Shown here piece by piece: positions 1 through 6,435 of a stretch of DNA of 9,531 nucleotides; the first letter of the stretch is position 1, and each line of letters starts with the position of its first letter. Position numbers and translations under genes: made by a program. The notes under the pieces are model-generated. The model made no database searches. It was not told the origin of the DNA and saw nothing but the letters and a program-made list of their open reading frames with translations. The DNA lies in the NCBI GenBank assembly GCA_944385195.1, contig CALWWH010000052.1, forward strand, positions 1 to 9,531, read 5' to 3'. Source of the DNA: an uncultured Oscillospiraceae bacterium. Its GTDB lineage: Bacteria > Bacillota > Clostridia > Oscillospirales > Oscillospiraceae.

Positions 1-46
1 GCAGCGACAGCGCTGCTCCGGGTGGTCCTGCGGCCCTTTTGGGAGA

Positions 47-75
47 TTGACCAAGCAGGACGGGAATGATATAAT
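47..75 (+). promoter_or_regulatory. Strong sigma-70/sigma-A type promoter of the thiamine pyrophosphokinase gene
   Basis: A -35 box TTGACC (47-52, 5/6 to consensus) lies exactly 17 bp before a perfect -10 box TATAAT (70-75). The -10 carries an extended TGn motif (TGA, 67-69). Transcription should start near 82, leaving a leader of about 15 nt that contains little beyond the GGAGGGG ribosome site (86-92). There is therefore no room for a TPP riboswitch. The bases before 47 show nothing certain: a frame open from the window edge ends at 67-69 (TGA), which could be the tail of an upstream gene, but it is too short to judge. Confidence 0.8.
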
Positions 76-96
76 GGGTGGGAACGGAGGGGTTCT

Positions 97-801
97 ATGG
101 AGTGTTGGATCTTTGGCGCGGGGGAGCGGGGGGCGCTGCGCAGCAGGCCTGCGGCGGGCGACCTCGTAATCGCGGCTGATGGCGGCTTTGCGTATGCCGC
201 CTCTCTGGGCATTGAGCCGACTCTGGTGGTGGGAGATTTCGACTCCATGCCCCGGCCGCAGACACAGGCAGAGCTGATCAGCCTGCCCTGCGAGAAGGAT
301 GACACAGATATGCTCTACGCAGTGAAGCGGGCAATGAAGCGCGGCGCGACCATGTGCCACCTCTACGGCGGCACCGGCGGCCGTGCGGACCACACGTTTG
401 CAAATGTGCAGACGCTGCTCTGGATGCGCCGGCGAGGCATCGACGGGCGTCTGTACTGGCCGGCGATGACCGCAGCGGTGGTGGAAAACGGAACGCTGAT
501 ACTGCCCCCTGGTTGCGGGTATCTGTCGGTATTCAGTCTCGGTGACCATGCCGAAGGCGTATGTCTGCGGGGACTGAAGTACGAGCTGGAGGATGCGGTG
601 CTGAGCAATGATATGCCCTTGGGGGTCAGCAATGAGCGCATCGGCGTCCCGGCGGAGATTTGTGTTAGGCGCGGAACGTTGCTAGTGACCTGGGAAGAGC
701 CGGGGGCACCGGCCATGGGACTCGCTAACGGCTTCAGCGGAGGCAGAGAGTCAAACGGTCGTCCCTCTGAACACCCAGACCCGGCGCAGCGTGAGCTTTG
801 A
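97..801 (+). CDS. thiN: Thiamine pyrophosphokinase
   Basis: This cytosolic enzyme transfers pyrophosphate from ATP to thiamine, giving thiamine diphosphate. The 234-residue product has the family motifs in order: ADGG (27-30), GDFDS (46-50), KDDTD (67-71, the acidic Mg/ATP site), GGTGGRADHT (91-100) and a C-terminal GVSNE (176-180) in the thiamine-binding part. The ATG is chosen because GGAGGGG sits 4 nt upstream, a consensus promoter ends just before it, and an in-frame stop at 67-69 blocks any longer start. The recognisable family fold ends near W199. The last 35 residues (Gly/Pro/Arg-rich) look like a non-conserved tail read into the terminator hairpin, so the C-terminus may be newly acquired. 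Salvage of thiamine is implied; no thiamine synthesis gene is in the window. The gene is convergent with the uracil-DNA glycosylase gene. Confidence 0.93.
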   Translation: MECWIFGAGERGALRSRPAAGDLVIAADGGFAYAASLGIEPTLVVGDFDSMPRPQTQAELISLPCEKDDTDMLYAVKRAMKRGATMCHLYGGTGGRADHTFANVQTLLWMRRRGIDGRLYWPAMTAAVVENGTLILPPGCGYLSVFSLGDHAEGVCLRGLKYELEDAVLSNDMPLGVSNERIGVPAEICVRRGTLLVTWEEPGAPAMGLANGFSGGRESNGRPSEHPDPAQREL

Positions 802-822
802 CTCACGCTGCGCCGGGTCTTT
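778..822 (+). terminator. Long perfect hairpin terminator overlapping the thiN stop
   Basis: Arms 778-795 and 802-819 are an exact 18-bp inverted repeat, very GC-rich, with a 6-nt loop (796-801, CTTTGA). A short T stretch (TCTTTG) follows on the plus strand, so the U-tract is weak although the stem is very strong. The thiN stop TGA (799-801) is in the loop, so the last six codons form the left arm. The site lies between convergent genes. On the minus strand no T-run follows, so it would act less well as a classic terminator for the glycosylase transcript. Confidence 0.8.
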
Positions 823-864
823 GTGCTGAAATGGGGGTGCTTTGTAGTTCGATGGATGCGCCGC

Positions 865-1446
865 TCATTCCGGCTTGTTGATCTCAAATACCTCAGGGCA
901 GACCTCACGGGCCATTTTTTGCAGGGATTTGAGGTCTTCAAAGGTGGACGGACGCTTGGTGGGGTCGCGCAGGAGCGCGGAGGGATGGTAGAGCGCAGTC
1001 ATGCGGAACTTACCGCGGTTGTACCATTTGCCGTGGTCACGACTGATGCGGTACTCCGGATCGATGAGCTTCTGGGCGGCGATGCGCCCCAGGCAGACGA
1101 TGAGCTTTGGCTGTAACAGGCGCACCTGACTGCGCAGCCAGGGCATACACATATCCTGCTCGGTCTCGAAGGGATCGCGATTGTGGGGCGGGCGGCATTT
1201 GACAATATTGGTGATGTAGCAGTTGTGGCGGCCCAAATCGATGATGCAGAGCATGTCGTCCAGCAGTTTCCCAGCCGGGCCGACAAAGGGTTCGCCCCGC
1301 AGATCCTCCTGCTCACCTGGCCCCTCGCCTACGAAGAGAATGGGCGTTGTCTCCGGCCCGACGCCAAAGACAACGTTGTGCCTTGTCTCATAGAGCCCGC
1401 AGGAGCTGCAATGCAGACAGTGCTCACGAAGTACGTTCAGATCCAT
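865..1446 (-). CDS. Uracil-DNA glycosylase, family 4 (Fe-S cluster type)
   Basis: The 193-residue enzyme removes uracil (from cytosine deamination or dUTP misincorporation) from DNA as the first step of base excision repair. Four cysteines, C13, C16, C84 and C100, match the CX2C-Xn-KCRPPxNR-X15-C pattern that binds the 4Fe-4S cluster in family 4 enzymes. The catalytic motif 1 region is GEGPGEQED (40-48) followed by PFVGPAG (53-59). The substrate-clamping motif HPSALLR is at 154-160. Length is normal for the family. The ATG is supported by AAGGAGG with 5-nt spacing. It is the second gene of a minus-strand pair, 10 bp after the D-Ala-D-Ala carboxypeptidase, and probably depends on that gene's promoter. 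Family assignment is firm; a specialised in vivo role is unknown. Confidence 0.93.
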   Translation of the reverse strand: MDLNVLREHCLHCSSCGLYETRHNVVFGVGPETTPILFVGEGPGEQEDLRGEPFVGPAGKLLDDMLCIIDLGRHNCYITNIVKCRPPHNRDPFETEQDMCMPWLRSQVRLLQPKLIVCLGRIAAQKLIDPEYRISRDHGKWYNRGKFRMTALYHPSALLRDPTKRPSTFEDLKSLQKMAREVCPEVFEINKPE

Positions 1447-1451
1447 GGCGG

Positions 1452-1459
1452 CCTCCTTA
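1452..1459 (-). promoter_or_regulatory. Ribosome site of the glycosylase merged with the upstream stop codon
   Basis: Read on the minus strand this is TAAGGAGG. The carboxypeptidase stop TAA (1459-1457) shares its two A bases with AAGGAGG (1458-1452), which is 5 nt from the glycosylase ATG. Ribosomes terminating on the first gene would sit on the second gene's start site, so translational coupling is likely. Confidence 0.75.
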
Positions 1460-2803
1460 GTTGCGGCGTCTCCTCGGCGCTTTGCGGCGCTTGGGGAAAC
1501 AAAGGCGGAGAAGATACAGGATAAAAAGCGCTGCGACGCCGAAGACAGTTACCTTAACCCAGGGTTTCTCCCAGTAGAGAACCAGCTGCTGACGCCAGAA
1601 TTGCAGCTCTGAGCGCTCTACGTTGGCAATGGCGACCAGATCAACGGTGTCGATGCAGGTGTCTGCATAGTAGACGCTGACGCTGCCCAGGATTTGCCCA
1701 GCTTCCACGGGAGCGACGACCGGCTCATCGGTGAGATCGATTTTCTGGCGGATGAGGGAGGCGTCGTAATCTTGGGGCAGCATGGCGCTGACAGAACGGC
1801 TGGGGGAGAGTACGGCGACATCTGCACCAGAGGCAGCCAGCTCGACCGGCAGCTCGGTGATGATGTCCAGATCCGAGAGCAGCTGTGCGTTGGTGAAGCT
1901 GTTGAAGCCGTACTCAAAGAGCTCGACCATGTCCGTGAAGCTGTGGATGGTGTAACTGCCGTCGCCGTTGTCTGTGGCCTCGGCGCCCATGGTGACGCCC
2001 AGCAGATCCATGTCGCCGCTCTGCGCCGTGGAGATCAGGCAGTATCCTGCTTGGCTGGTGAAACCGGTCTTGACGCCGCAGGCACGGCTATAGAGATAGC
2101 CAATGACGGTATTGGTGCTCAGTAGGTAGTTGGTGGTTTTGAGATAGCGTGCCTCATGGAGGTTCGTGGCCGGGATCTCGATGGAGGCAGTATTGCAGAT
2201 GGTCACAAAGCTGTCATATTCCAGCGCCGCCATGGTGATCTTCGCCAGATCGGCGGCGGTGGAGTAATGGTTGCTGCTGTGGAGACCGTGGGGATTGACA
2301 AACTGGGTGTTCTCGCAGCCCAATTCTGCGGCGCGAGCGGTCATGCGCTCGGCAAAGGCGGCCTGACTGCCGCTGACCGCCTCCGCCAGAACACAGGCAG
2401 CGTCTCCGCTGGAGCTGACGAGCATACAGTAGAGCAGATTGCGCAGGCTCATCTGTTCCCCCGGGGCCAGGTCGGCTTTGGTGGAGTATTCCGCGCTGGG
2501 GTGGTCATAGAAGCTGTCAATGGCGCTCTGGGTGACGGTGATGACCTGATCTAGGTCATCGTAGGTTTCCAGCACCAGGAGGGCTGTCATGACCTTGGTG
2601 AGACTGGCCGGTTCGAGAACCTCGGTTTCGTTTTGTGCATAAAGCACGGTGTTTGTGTCCAGGTCAAATAAATATGCTGCATAGCTATTAAGCGTGGGGC
2701 CGTCTACGGTGGAAATGCTGTCTGCGGCCAAAGCAGAGGTGCAAAAAATTGTGCAAAAGTGCATAATTATCAGCAGAGACAAGATTTTTTTTACTTTCCC
2801 CAT
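1457..2803 (-). CDS. Membrane-anchored D-alanyl-D-alanine carboxypeptidase (S11 family, DacF-like PBP)
   Basis: A low-molecular-mass penicillin-binding protein (448 aa) that trims the terminal D-Ala from peptidoglycan stem peptides outside the membrane. It has a signal peptide (about 1-27, ending SALAA) and a peptidase S11 domain with SLTK (S67 nucleophile, K70) and KTG (245-247). FVNPHGL (168-174) is also typical. A PBP5 C-terminal beta domain follows (about 305-395). The expected SxN motif reads S131-S132-G133-D-A, so the usual Asn is Gly. The C-terminus is a genuine transmembrane helix (about 417-436) with a basic tail, rather than the amphipathic helix of E. coli PBP5. The ATG is fixed by an in-frame TAG eight codons upstream. 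Its ribosome site (AAAGG, 9-nt spacing) is modest. It is divergent from a two-component operon and followed by the glycosylase gene. DacF is spore-linked in Bacillus, but a spore role is not shown here. Confidence 0.92.
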   Translation of the reverse strand: MGKVKKILSLLIIMHFCTIFCTSALAADSISTVDGPTLNSYAAYLFDLDTNTVLYAQNETEVLEPASLTKVMTALLVLETYDDLDQVITVTQSAIDSFYDHPSAEYSTKADLAPGEQMSLRNLLYCMLVSSSGDAACVLAEAVSGSQAAFAERMTARAAELGCENTQFVNPHGLHSSNHYSTAADLAKITMAALEYDSFVTICNTASIEIPATNLHEARYLKTTNYLLSTNTVIGYLYSRACGVKTGFTSQAGYCLISTAQSGDMDLLGVTMGAEATDNGDGSYTIHSFTDMVELFEYGFNSFTNAQLLSDLDIITELPVELAASGADVAVLSPSRSVSAMLPQDYDASLIRQKIDLTDEPVVAPVEAGQILGSVSVYYADTCIDTVDLVAIANVERSELQFWRQQLVLYWEKPWVKVTVFGVAALFILYLLRLCFPKRRKAPRRRRN

Positions 2804-2822
2804 ACAAAAAAGCCTTTCTTTG

Positions 2823-2831
2823 TGCTATAAT
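2823..2831 (+). promoter_or_regulatory. Possible extended -10 element facing the two-component operon
   Basis: TGCTATAAT (2823-2831) is a perfect extended -10 on the plus strand, but no convincing -35 lies 16-18 bp upstream. If used, the regulator mRNA would begin near 2838 and carry a leader of about 160 nt. A second option is TGTAAT (2948-2953), also without a good -35, as expected of an activator-dependent promoter. For that start the 2902-2920 repeats would fall at about -58 to -40. I cannot choose between them. Confidence 0.3.
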
Positions 2832-2877
2832 GTAACAAAGCGTCAAAACTGTATTCTGGCGCATCAGTTCCTCCTTT

Positions 2878-2907
2878 AGTATAACAAACTGAGGTGGTCT
2901 GTGTCAA
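2878..2907 (-). promoter_or_regulatory. Candidate promoter of the carboxypeptidase-glycosylase pair
   Basis: On the minus strand, a perfect -35 TTGACA (2907-2902) is followed after 18 bp by TATACT (2883-2878, 5/6 to consensus). The start would be near 2871, giving a leader of roughly 70 nt before the ATG at 2803. The -35 box is part of one of two TGTCAACA direct repeats, so a regulator bound there would touch this promoter directly. Confidence 0.6.
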
Positions 2908-2920
2908 CATTATGTCAACA
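2902..2920 (+). promoter_or_regulatory. Direct repeat TGTCAACA x2, PhoB/OmpR-type operator candidate
   Basis: TGTCAACA occurs at 2902-2909 and again at 2913-2920, an 11-bp period (one helical turn). Pho-type boxes have this architecture: E. coli CTGTCAT repeats and B. subtilis TTAACA-like repeats, both with 11-bp period. It lies in the divergent region upstream of an OmpR/PhoB-family regulator, so autoregulation plus control of the carboxypeptidase gene is a natural inference. No binding is demonstrated. Confidence 0.5.
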
Positions 2921-2957
2921 AAAATGCTGCACCAGAGGACGTTTCATTGTAATGCAC

Positions 2958-2970
2958 CGTCAATGTGACG
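2958..2970. repeat. Short inverted repeat between the operator region and the regulator start
   Basis: CGTCA-ATG-TGACG is a perfect 5-bp dyad with a 3-bp centre, ending 15 bp before the AGGAGG site. Its left arm resembles the GTCAA core of the direct repeats at 2902-2920. It could be an additional operator or chance. Confidence 0.25.
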
Positions 2971-2985
2971 AGAGACGTAACTTAT

Positions 2986-2991
2986 AGGAGG
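2986..2991 (+). promoter_or_regulatory. Ribosome site that selects the regulator start at 3000
   Basis: AGGAGG ends 2 nt before an ATG at 2994 but 8 nt before the in-frame ATG at 3000. The optimal spacing favours 3000, giving a protein starting MKILVVDDE as is usual for this family. Confidence 0.75.
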
Positions 2992-2999
2992 TAATGCAA

Positions 3000-3680
3000 A
3001 TGAAAATTCTGGTTGTCGATGACGAGAAGGTCATCGTAAAAGGTATTAAGTTTAATCTAGAAAATGATGGATACGAGGTGGATGTGGCTTATGACGGCGC
3101 AGAAGCCGTGGAAATGGCGCAGCAGACGGAATATGATCTGATTATTCTGGATATTATGATGCCCAAAATGGACGGTCTGGAGGCCTGCATGCATATCCGT
3201 GAGACCTCCTCTGTGCCTATCATCTTCCTGACCGCTAAGGTCGAGGATATGGACAAGCTGCTGGGCTTTGAAAACGGCGCCGACGACTATGTGACCAAGC
3301 CCTTCAACATTCTGGAACTAAAGGCCCGTGTGCGAGCGCTGCTGCGCCGCAGCCAAGCAGGCAAGGATGACCATGCCGAGAGCCGCGTCACCATCGGCGA
3401 TATTACCATCGACTCCGATGAGCGCAACACCTACAAAAACGGCAACGTTATTGATTTGACGGCTCGTGAGTTTGACATTGTCGAGCTGATGATGCACAAC
3501 CCAGGCCGCGTCTATTCCCGGGAGAATCTGCTGAACCTGGTCTGGGGGGCGGATTACTCTGGTGATATCCGTACTGTGGACGTTCACATGCGCCGCCTGC
3601 GCGAGAAGCTGGAGGACAACCCTGCCCAGCCCGAGTACGTCCTGACCAAGTGGGGTGTCGGCTATTACTTTAAGGCTTAA
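3000..3680 (+). CDS. Response regulator, OmpR/PhoB family
   Basis: A cytosolic transcription factor of 226 residues. The receiver domain (about 1-118) has the acidic pair D7-D8, the phospho-acceptor D51 (LILDIMMPKMDG context), switch T78 and K100 in TKPF. The winged-helix Trans_reg_C domain (about 128-226) has the typical LTAREFDIVELMM segment, the TVDVHMRRLREKLE recognition helix region and the terminal VLTKWGVGYYF hairpin. All catalytic residues are present. The start at 3000 is chosen over 2994 by ribosome-site spacing. The kinase gene begins inside its 3' end with a 26-bp overlap. PhoP, WalR and ResD look alike at this level, so the specific regulon cannot be named. The 11-bp direct repeats upstream are a candidate binding site. 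Confidence 0.95.
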   Translation: MKILVVDDEKVIVKGIKFNLENDGYEVDVAYDGAEAVEMAQQTEYDLIILDIMMPKMDGLEACMHIRETSSVPIIFLTAKVEDMDKLLGFENGADDYVTKPFNILELKARVRALLRRSQAGKDDHAESRVTIGDITIDSDERNTYKNGNVIDLTAREFDIVELMMHNPGRVYSRENLLNLVWGADYSGDIRTVDVHMRRLREKLEDNPAQPEYVLTKWGVGYYFKA

Positions 3681-5097
3681 GACCGTCTTGCAGCGGCTAC
3701 AGCGCAGCATACAGCTGCGCTATGCCGCTGCATATCTGGTCGTAACGGTGTTGGTCCTGGTGCTGCTGAACGTCTACCCGCTGTCTTTTTCGCAGGATAT
3801 GGTCATACGCAGCAAGGAGACCTCGGTGGTCACCAAGGCGGAAATGGTTGCCTCGGCTATGGCGGGTCTGGACCGCCTGACCAACGACGGCGTGGAGCAG
3901 GTCGCCAATCTGCTCCGGGATGTCTCGATCAGCCGGATCATCGTCACGGATGAGTCCGGGCTGTCGCTGTATGACTCTGCCAATACCGACAACACGGAGG
4001 GCCGGTATGTGGTCTATCCGGAGATCGCCAAGGCATTAGGGGGCAATGACGTGTTCCATTGCCGCACCACAGCCACGGAGATCGAGAGCGTCGCCGCTCT
4101 GCCGGTGATCTACCGCCGCATGGCCATCGGCTGCGTGTACGTGGTGGAGAACGACACGGAGCAGGCGGCGTTTTTGCGGGGCATACAGCGCAACATGCGC
4201 AACATTACAGCTGTCATTTTGGCGCTGGTTTTGCTGGTGTGCGCCGTGAGCGTGCTGTTCTTCTCCCGGCGGATGGACCGTATCCTAGACGCGATCCGTG
4301 TGGCCCGCGAGGGCGACTATAACTACAAGCTGGAGGCTACGGAGAAAGACGAGCTGGGCATCCTAGCCCAGGAGTTTAACGCGCTCACTGAGCGCATCCA
4401 GACCACCGAGACTATGCGCCGGCAGTTCGTCTCCGATGCGTCCCATGAGCTCAAGACGCCCCTGGCGGCCATCACGCTCATGACCGACTCGGTCCTGCAA
4501 AATGAGATGGACAAGGACACCATCCTCGAGTTCGTCGGCGACATCGGCATGGAGGCCAACCGCCTGAGCCGCATGACGGAGAAGCTGTTGCAGCTCTCTC
4601 GTTTGGAGAATGTCACCGAGACGAAGCTGGAGGTGGTAGACCTTGCAGCCACGGTGGAGAAGGTCTTCCGCATCCTCTGGCCGCTGGCCAACGAGCGGGA
4701 CATCAAGCTAGTCAACCGCATGGAGTCCAACTGTACCGTTTTGGCCAGGGAGGACGATATTTATGAGATCGTCTTCAATGTGGCGGAAAATGGCATCAAA
4801 TACAACAAAGATGGGGGTACGCTGGAGATACTGCTCTATCGTAAAGAGGACAAGGTAATTATTCTCTTCAACGACGAGGGCGTGGGCATCCCCGAGGATG
4901 AGATGCCGCGTATTTTTGAGCGCTTTTACCGCGTGGACAAGGCGCGCTCCCGCGAGGCGGGCGGCTCCGGTATCGGACTGGCCATCGTCCATGATATGGT
5001 GGTCAAGTACGGTGGGACCATCAGTGTCGCGGCCCGCCGGGCTGGCGGCACCCGCTTTACAATCACCTTCCCTTGGCATCAGGAGGTGGCGCCATGA
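3655..5097 (+). CDS. Membrane sensor histidine kinase (HisKA/HATPase_c), partner of the regulator
   Basis: A 480-residue integral membrane kinase. TM1 (about 22-44) and TM2 (about 183-204) flank a 138-residue extracellular sensor region without a motif I recognise. A HAMP linker (about 204-252) follows. The HisKA H-box FVSDASHELKTPL has phospho-acceptor H264. The ATPase domain has the N box (N375, N379), G1 DEGVGIP (407-413), F box IFERFYRV (420-427) and G2 GGSGIGLAI (436-444). The motifs are complete. The GTG start overlaps the regulator by 26 bp and has only a poor ribosome site, so it relies on coupling. A TTG at 3688, also N-terminal to TM1, is the alternative. The stop overlaps the lipoprotein start as ATGA. 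It is PhoR/WalK-like in layout but lacks an intracellular PAS domain. Confidence 0.93.
   Translation: MSAITLRLKTVLQRLQRSIQLRYAAAYLVVTVLVLVLLNVYPLSFSQDMVIRSKETSVVTKAEMVASAMAGLDRLTNDGVEQVANLLRDVSISRIIVTDESGLSLYDSANTDNTEGRYVVYPEIAKALGGNDVFHCRTTATEIESVAALPVIYRRMAIGCVYVVENDTEQAAFLRGIQRNMRNITAVILALVLLVCAVSVLFFSRRMDRILDAIRVAREGDYNYKLEATEKDELGILAQEFNALTERIQTTETMRRQFVSDASHELKTPLAAITLMTDSVLQNEMDKDTILEFVGDIGMEANRLSRMTEKLLQLSRLENVTETKLEVVDLAATVEKVFRILWPLANERDIKLVNRMESNCTVLAREDDIYEIVFNVAENGIKYNKDGGTLEILLYRKEDKVIILFNDEGVGIPEDEMPRIFERFYRVDKARSREAGGSGIGLAIVHDMVVKYGGTISVAARRAGGTRFTITFPWHQEVAP
5081..5088 (+). promoter_or_regulatory. Ribosome site of the GerMN lipoprotein inside the kinase gene
   Basis: AGGAGGTG lies 5 nt before ATG 5094, which shares ATGA with the kinase stop (5095-5097). 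An in-frame ATG at 5073 lies upstream of this site and would add seven residues (starting MASGGGA) before the signal peptide, so it is rejected as the start. Confidence 0.85.
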
Positions 5098-6413
5098 AGA
5101 AGGTTTGGCTATTGCTGCTGCCATTGCTGCTGCTCTGCGGATGCAGCCATAAGTCGGAAGAGGGCGGCGTGTCTTTTTATTACCTGGCCGCAGAAGTGGA
5201 GATCGGCAGCACGTCCGAACTATTCCAAACCGAGCTGCGGCAGATGGATGAGACGCGCCCTTGGAAGGAGCGGGTGCAGCTGTATCTCACGGGTCCGGTG
5301 GACGAAAACCTGCGCAACCCCTTCCCGCGCAATGTGACGGTCCGTAGTGCAACGTTGCGGGAGAAGGAACAGGTTCTGGAGCTGACGCTGTCGCAGGAGT
5401 ACGCCCAGCTGACGGGCATCGGCCGTACCTTGGCCAATGCCTGCCTGACCCTGACTTTGACAGAATACGCTTCGGTGGAGAGAATTGAGCTGCACTGCGA
5501 CAACGGCGAGGATCTCATGGACGGCAACAGCTATCTGAGCCGGGATTTATTTGAGTCCAAGGCAGAGCAAACCAACAAAGAGTACATCTGCCGCATCTAT
5601 TTCACCGATGAATCCCAGCGCTATCTGATCCCGGCGCTGCGTAAGGTTGTTGCCTCGGAAAACTTACCTATCTATGTGCTCCATCAGCTCCTGGAAGGCC
5701 CAACGGAGGAAGGGTATGTGGCGACGATGCCCCGGGACACGCGGCTGCTGGGCTTCTCTCTGGAAGACGGCATTGCAACGGTGGATCTCTCTGGCGAGTT
5801 CATCGAAAACCGTCCCCGGATGGAGCTGGCAGAGCGCATGACCATCTACTCCCTGGTCAATTCGCTGACGGAGCTGGATGGGATTGACCGCGTGCAGATC
5901 CTGGTAGAGGGCCAGGCTGTTGACTACTATCAATACATGCGCCTGCCCGAGACCCTGGAGCGCTGCGAAAGTGCGATCGGGCCGGTGCGGACGGGCATCA
6001 ACGAGTTTGATGCGACGCTGTATTTTGGTTCCTGGAGTACAGAGTTTCTAGCAGCGGCGCCGACCCGTATCATCCGTGATGATACCCGTTCCCAGGGTGA
6101 GCAGATTGTCCGTGCCCTGCTAGAGGCCGAACCTGTCAACGGACTGGTCAACCTCATGCCGGAGGGAACCAATCTGCTGAGCGTGGACACCATCGAGGGC
6201 GTCTGCTATATCGACCTATCCAAGGAGTTTGCCAATATCCCCGGCGGTTTTGCCGCTGAGCGGCTGGCGGTCAATGCCTTGGTAGCCTCTGTCTGCTCCA
6301 TTGAGAGTATCTCCTCGGTGGTCCTGACCATTGAAGGCGGTTCAGTGACGCTGCCCAACTTTGACCTAAGCGAGACATTAAGACCACTCCCAAGCTGGTT
6401 TTTCCCCGCATAA
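5094..6413 (+). CDS. Lipoprotein with three GerMN-like repeats, co-encoded with the two-component system
   Basis: A 439-residue exported lipoprotein. It has a short basic start (MKK), a Leu-rich core and lipobox LCGC with lipidated C17. I see three repeats of the GerMN pattern: about 26-135, 165-273 and 307-415. The second and third share the clearest signature: xLLEGP or xLLEAEP, a PxxTxLL turn, a DG/EGxxxxVDLSxEF or IDLSKEF strand, AER then a SLV/ALV helix, and a final VxIxVEG or VxLTIEG strand. The first is more diverged (YLTGPVDENLRNPFP). GerMN occurs in B. subtilis GerM (sporulation and germination) and in actinobacterial LpqB beside MtrAB. The ATGA overlap with the kinase implies stoichiometric expression and a joint role, perhaps signal perception or kinase control at the outer membrane face. 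The biochemical function of GerMN is not established, so no activity is assigned. Confidence 0.85.
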   Translation: MKKVWLLLLPLLLLCGCSHKSEEGGVSFYYLAAEVEIGSTSELFQTELRQMDETRPWKERVQLYLTGPVDENLRNPFPRNVTVRSATLREKEQVLELTLSQEYAQLTGIGRTLANACLTLTLTEYASVERIELHCDNGEDLMDGNSYLSRDLFESKAEQTNKEYICRIYFTDESQRYLIPALRKVVASENLPIYVLHQLLEGPTEEGYVATMPRDTRLLGFSLEDGIATVDLSGEFIENRPRMELAERMTIYSLVNSLTELDGIDRVQILVEGQAVDYYQYMRLPETLERCESAIGPVRTGINEFDATLYFGSWSTEFLAAAPTRIIRDDTRSQGEQIVRALLEAEPVNGLVNLMPEGTNLLSVDTIEGVCYIDLSKEFANIPGGFAAERLAVNALVASVCSIESISSVVLTIEGGSVTLPNFDLSETLRPLPSWFFPA

Positions 6414-6435
6414 AACGCAATTTGAGGTGTTATAA

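Noticed and set aside
1..69. Frame open from the window edge ending in TGA at 67-69, possible tail of an upstream gene
   Set aside because: Only 22 codons are visible, no family can be recognised, and it runs through the -35 box of the thiN promoter. It cannot be supported as a gene from this window.
76..96. Possible TPP riboswitch before the thiamine kinase
   Set aside because: The predicted transcript leader is about 15 nt, far too short for a THI element.
2739..2762. Tandem GTGCAAAA-like repeat
   Set aside because: It falls in the signal-peptide codons (HFCTIFCTS region) of the carboxypeptidase and is explained by coding for Phe-Cys-Thr repeats.
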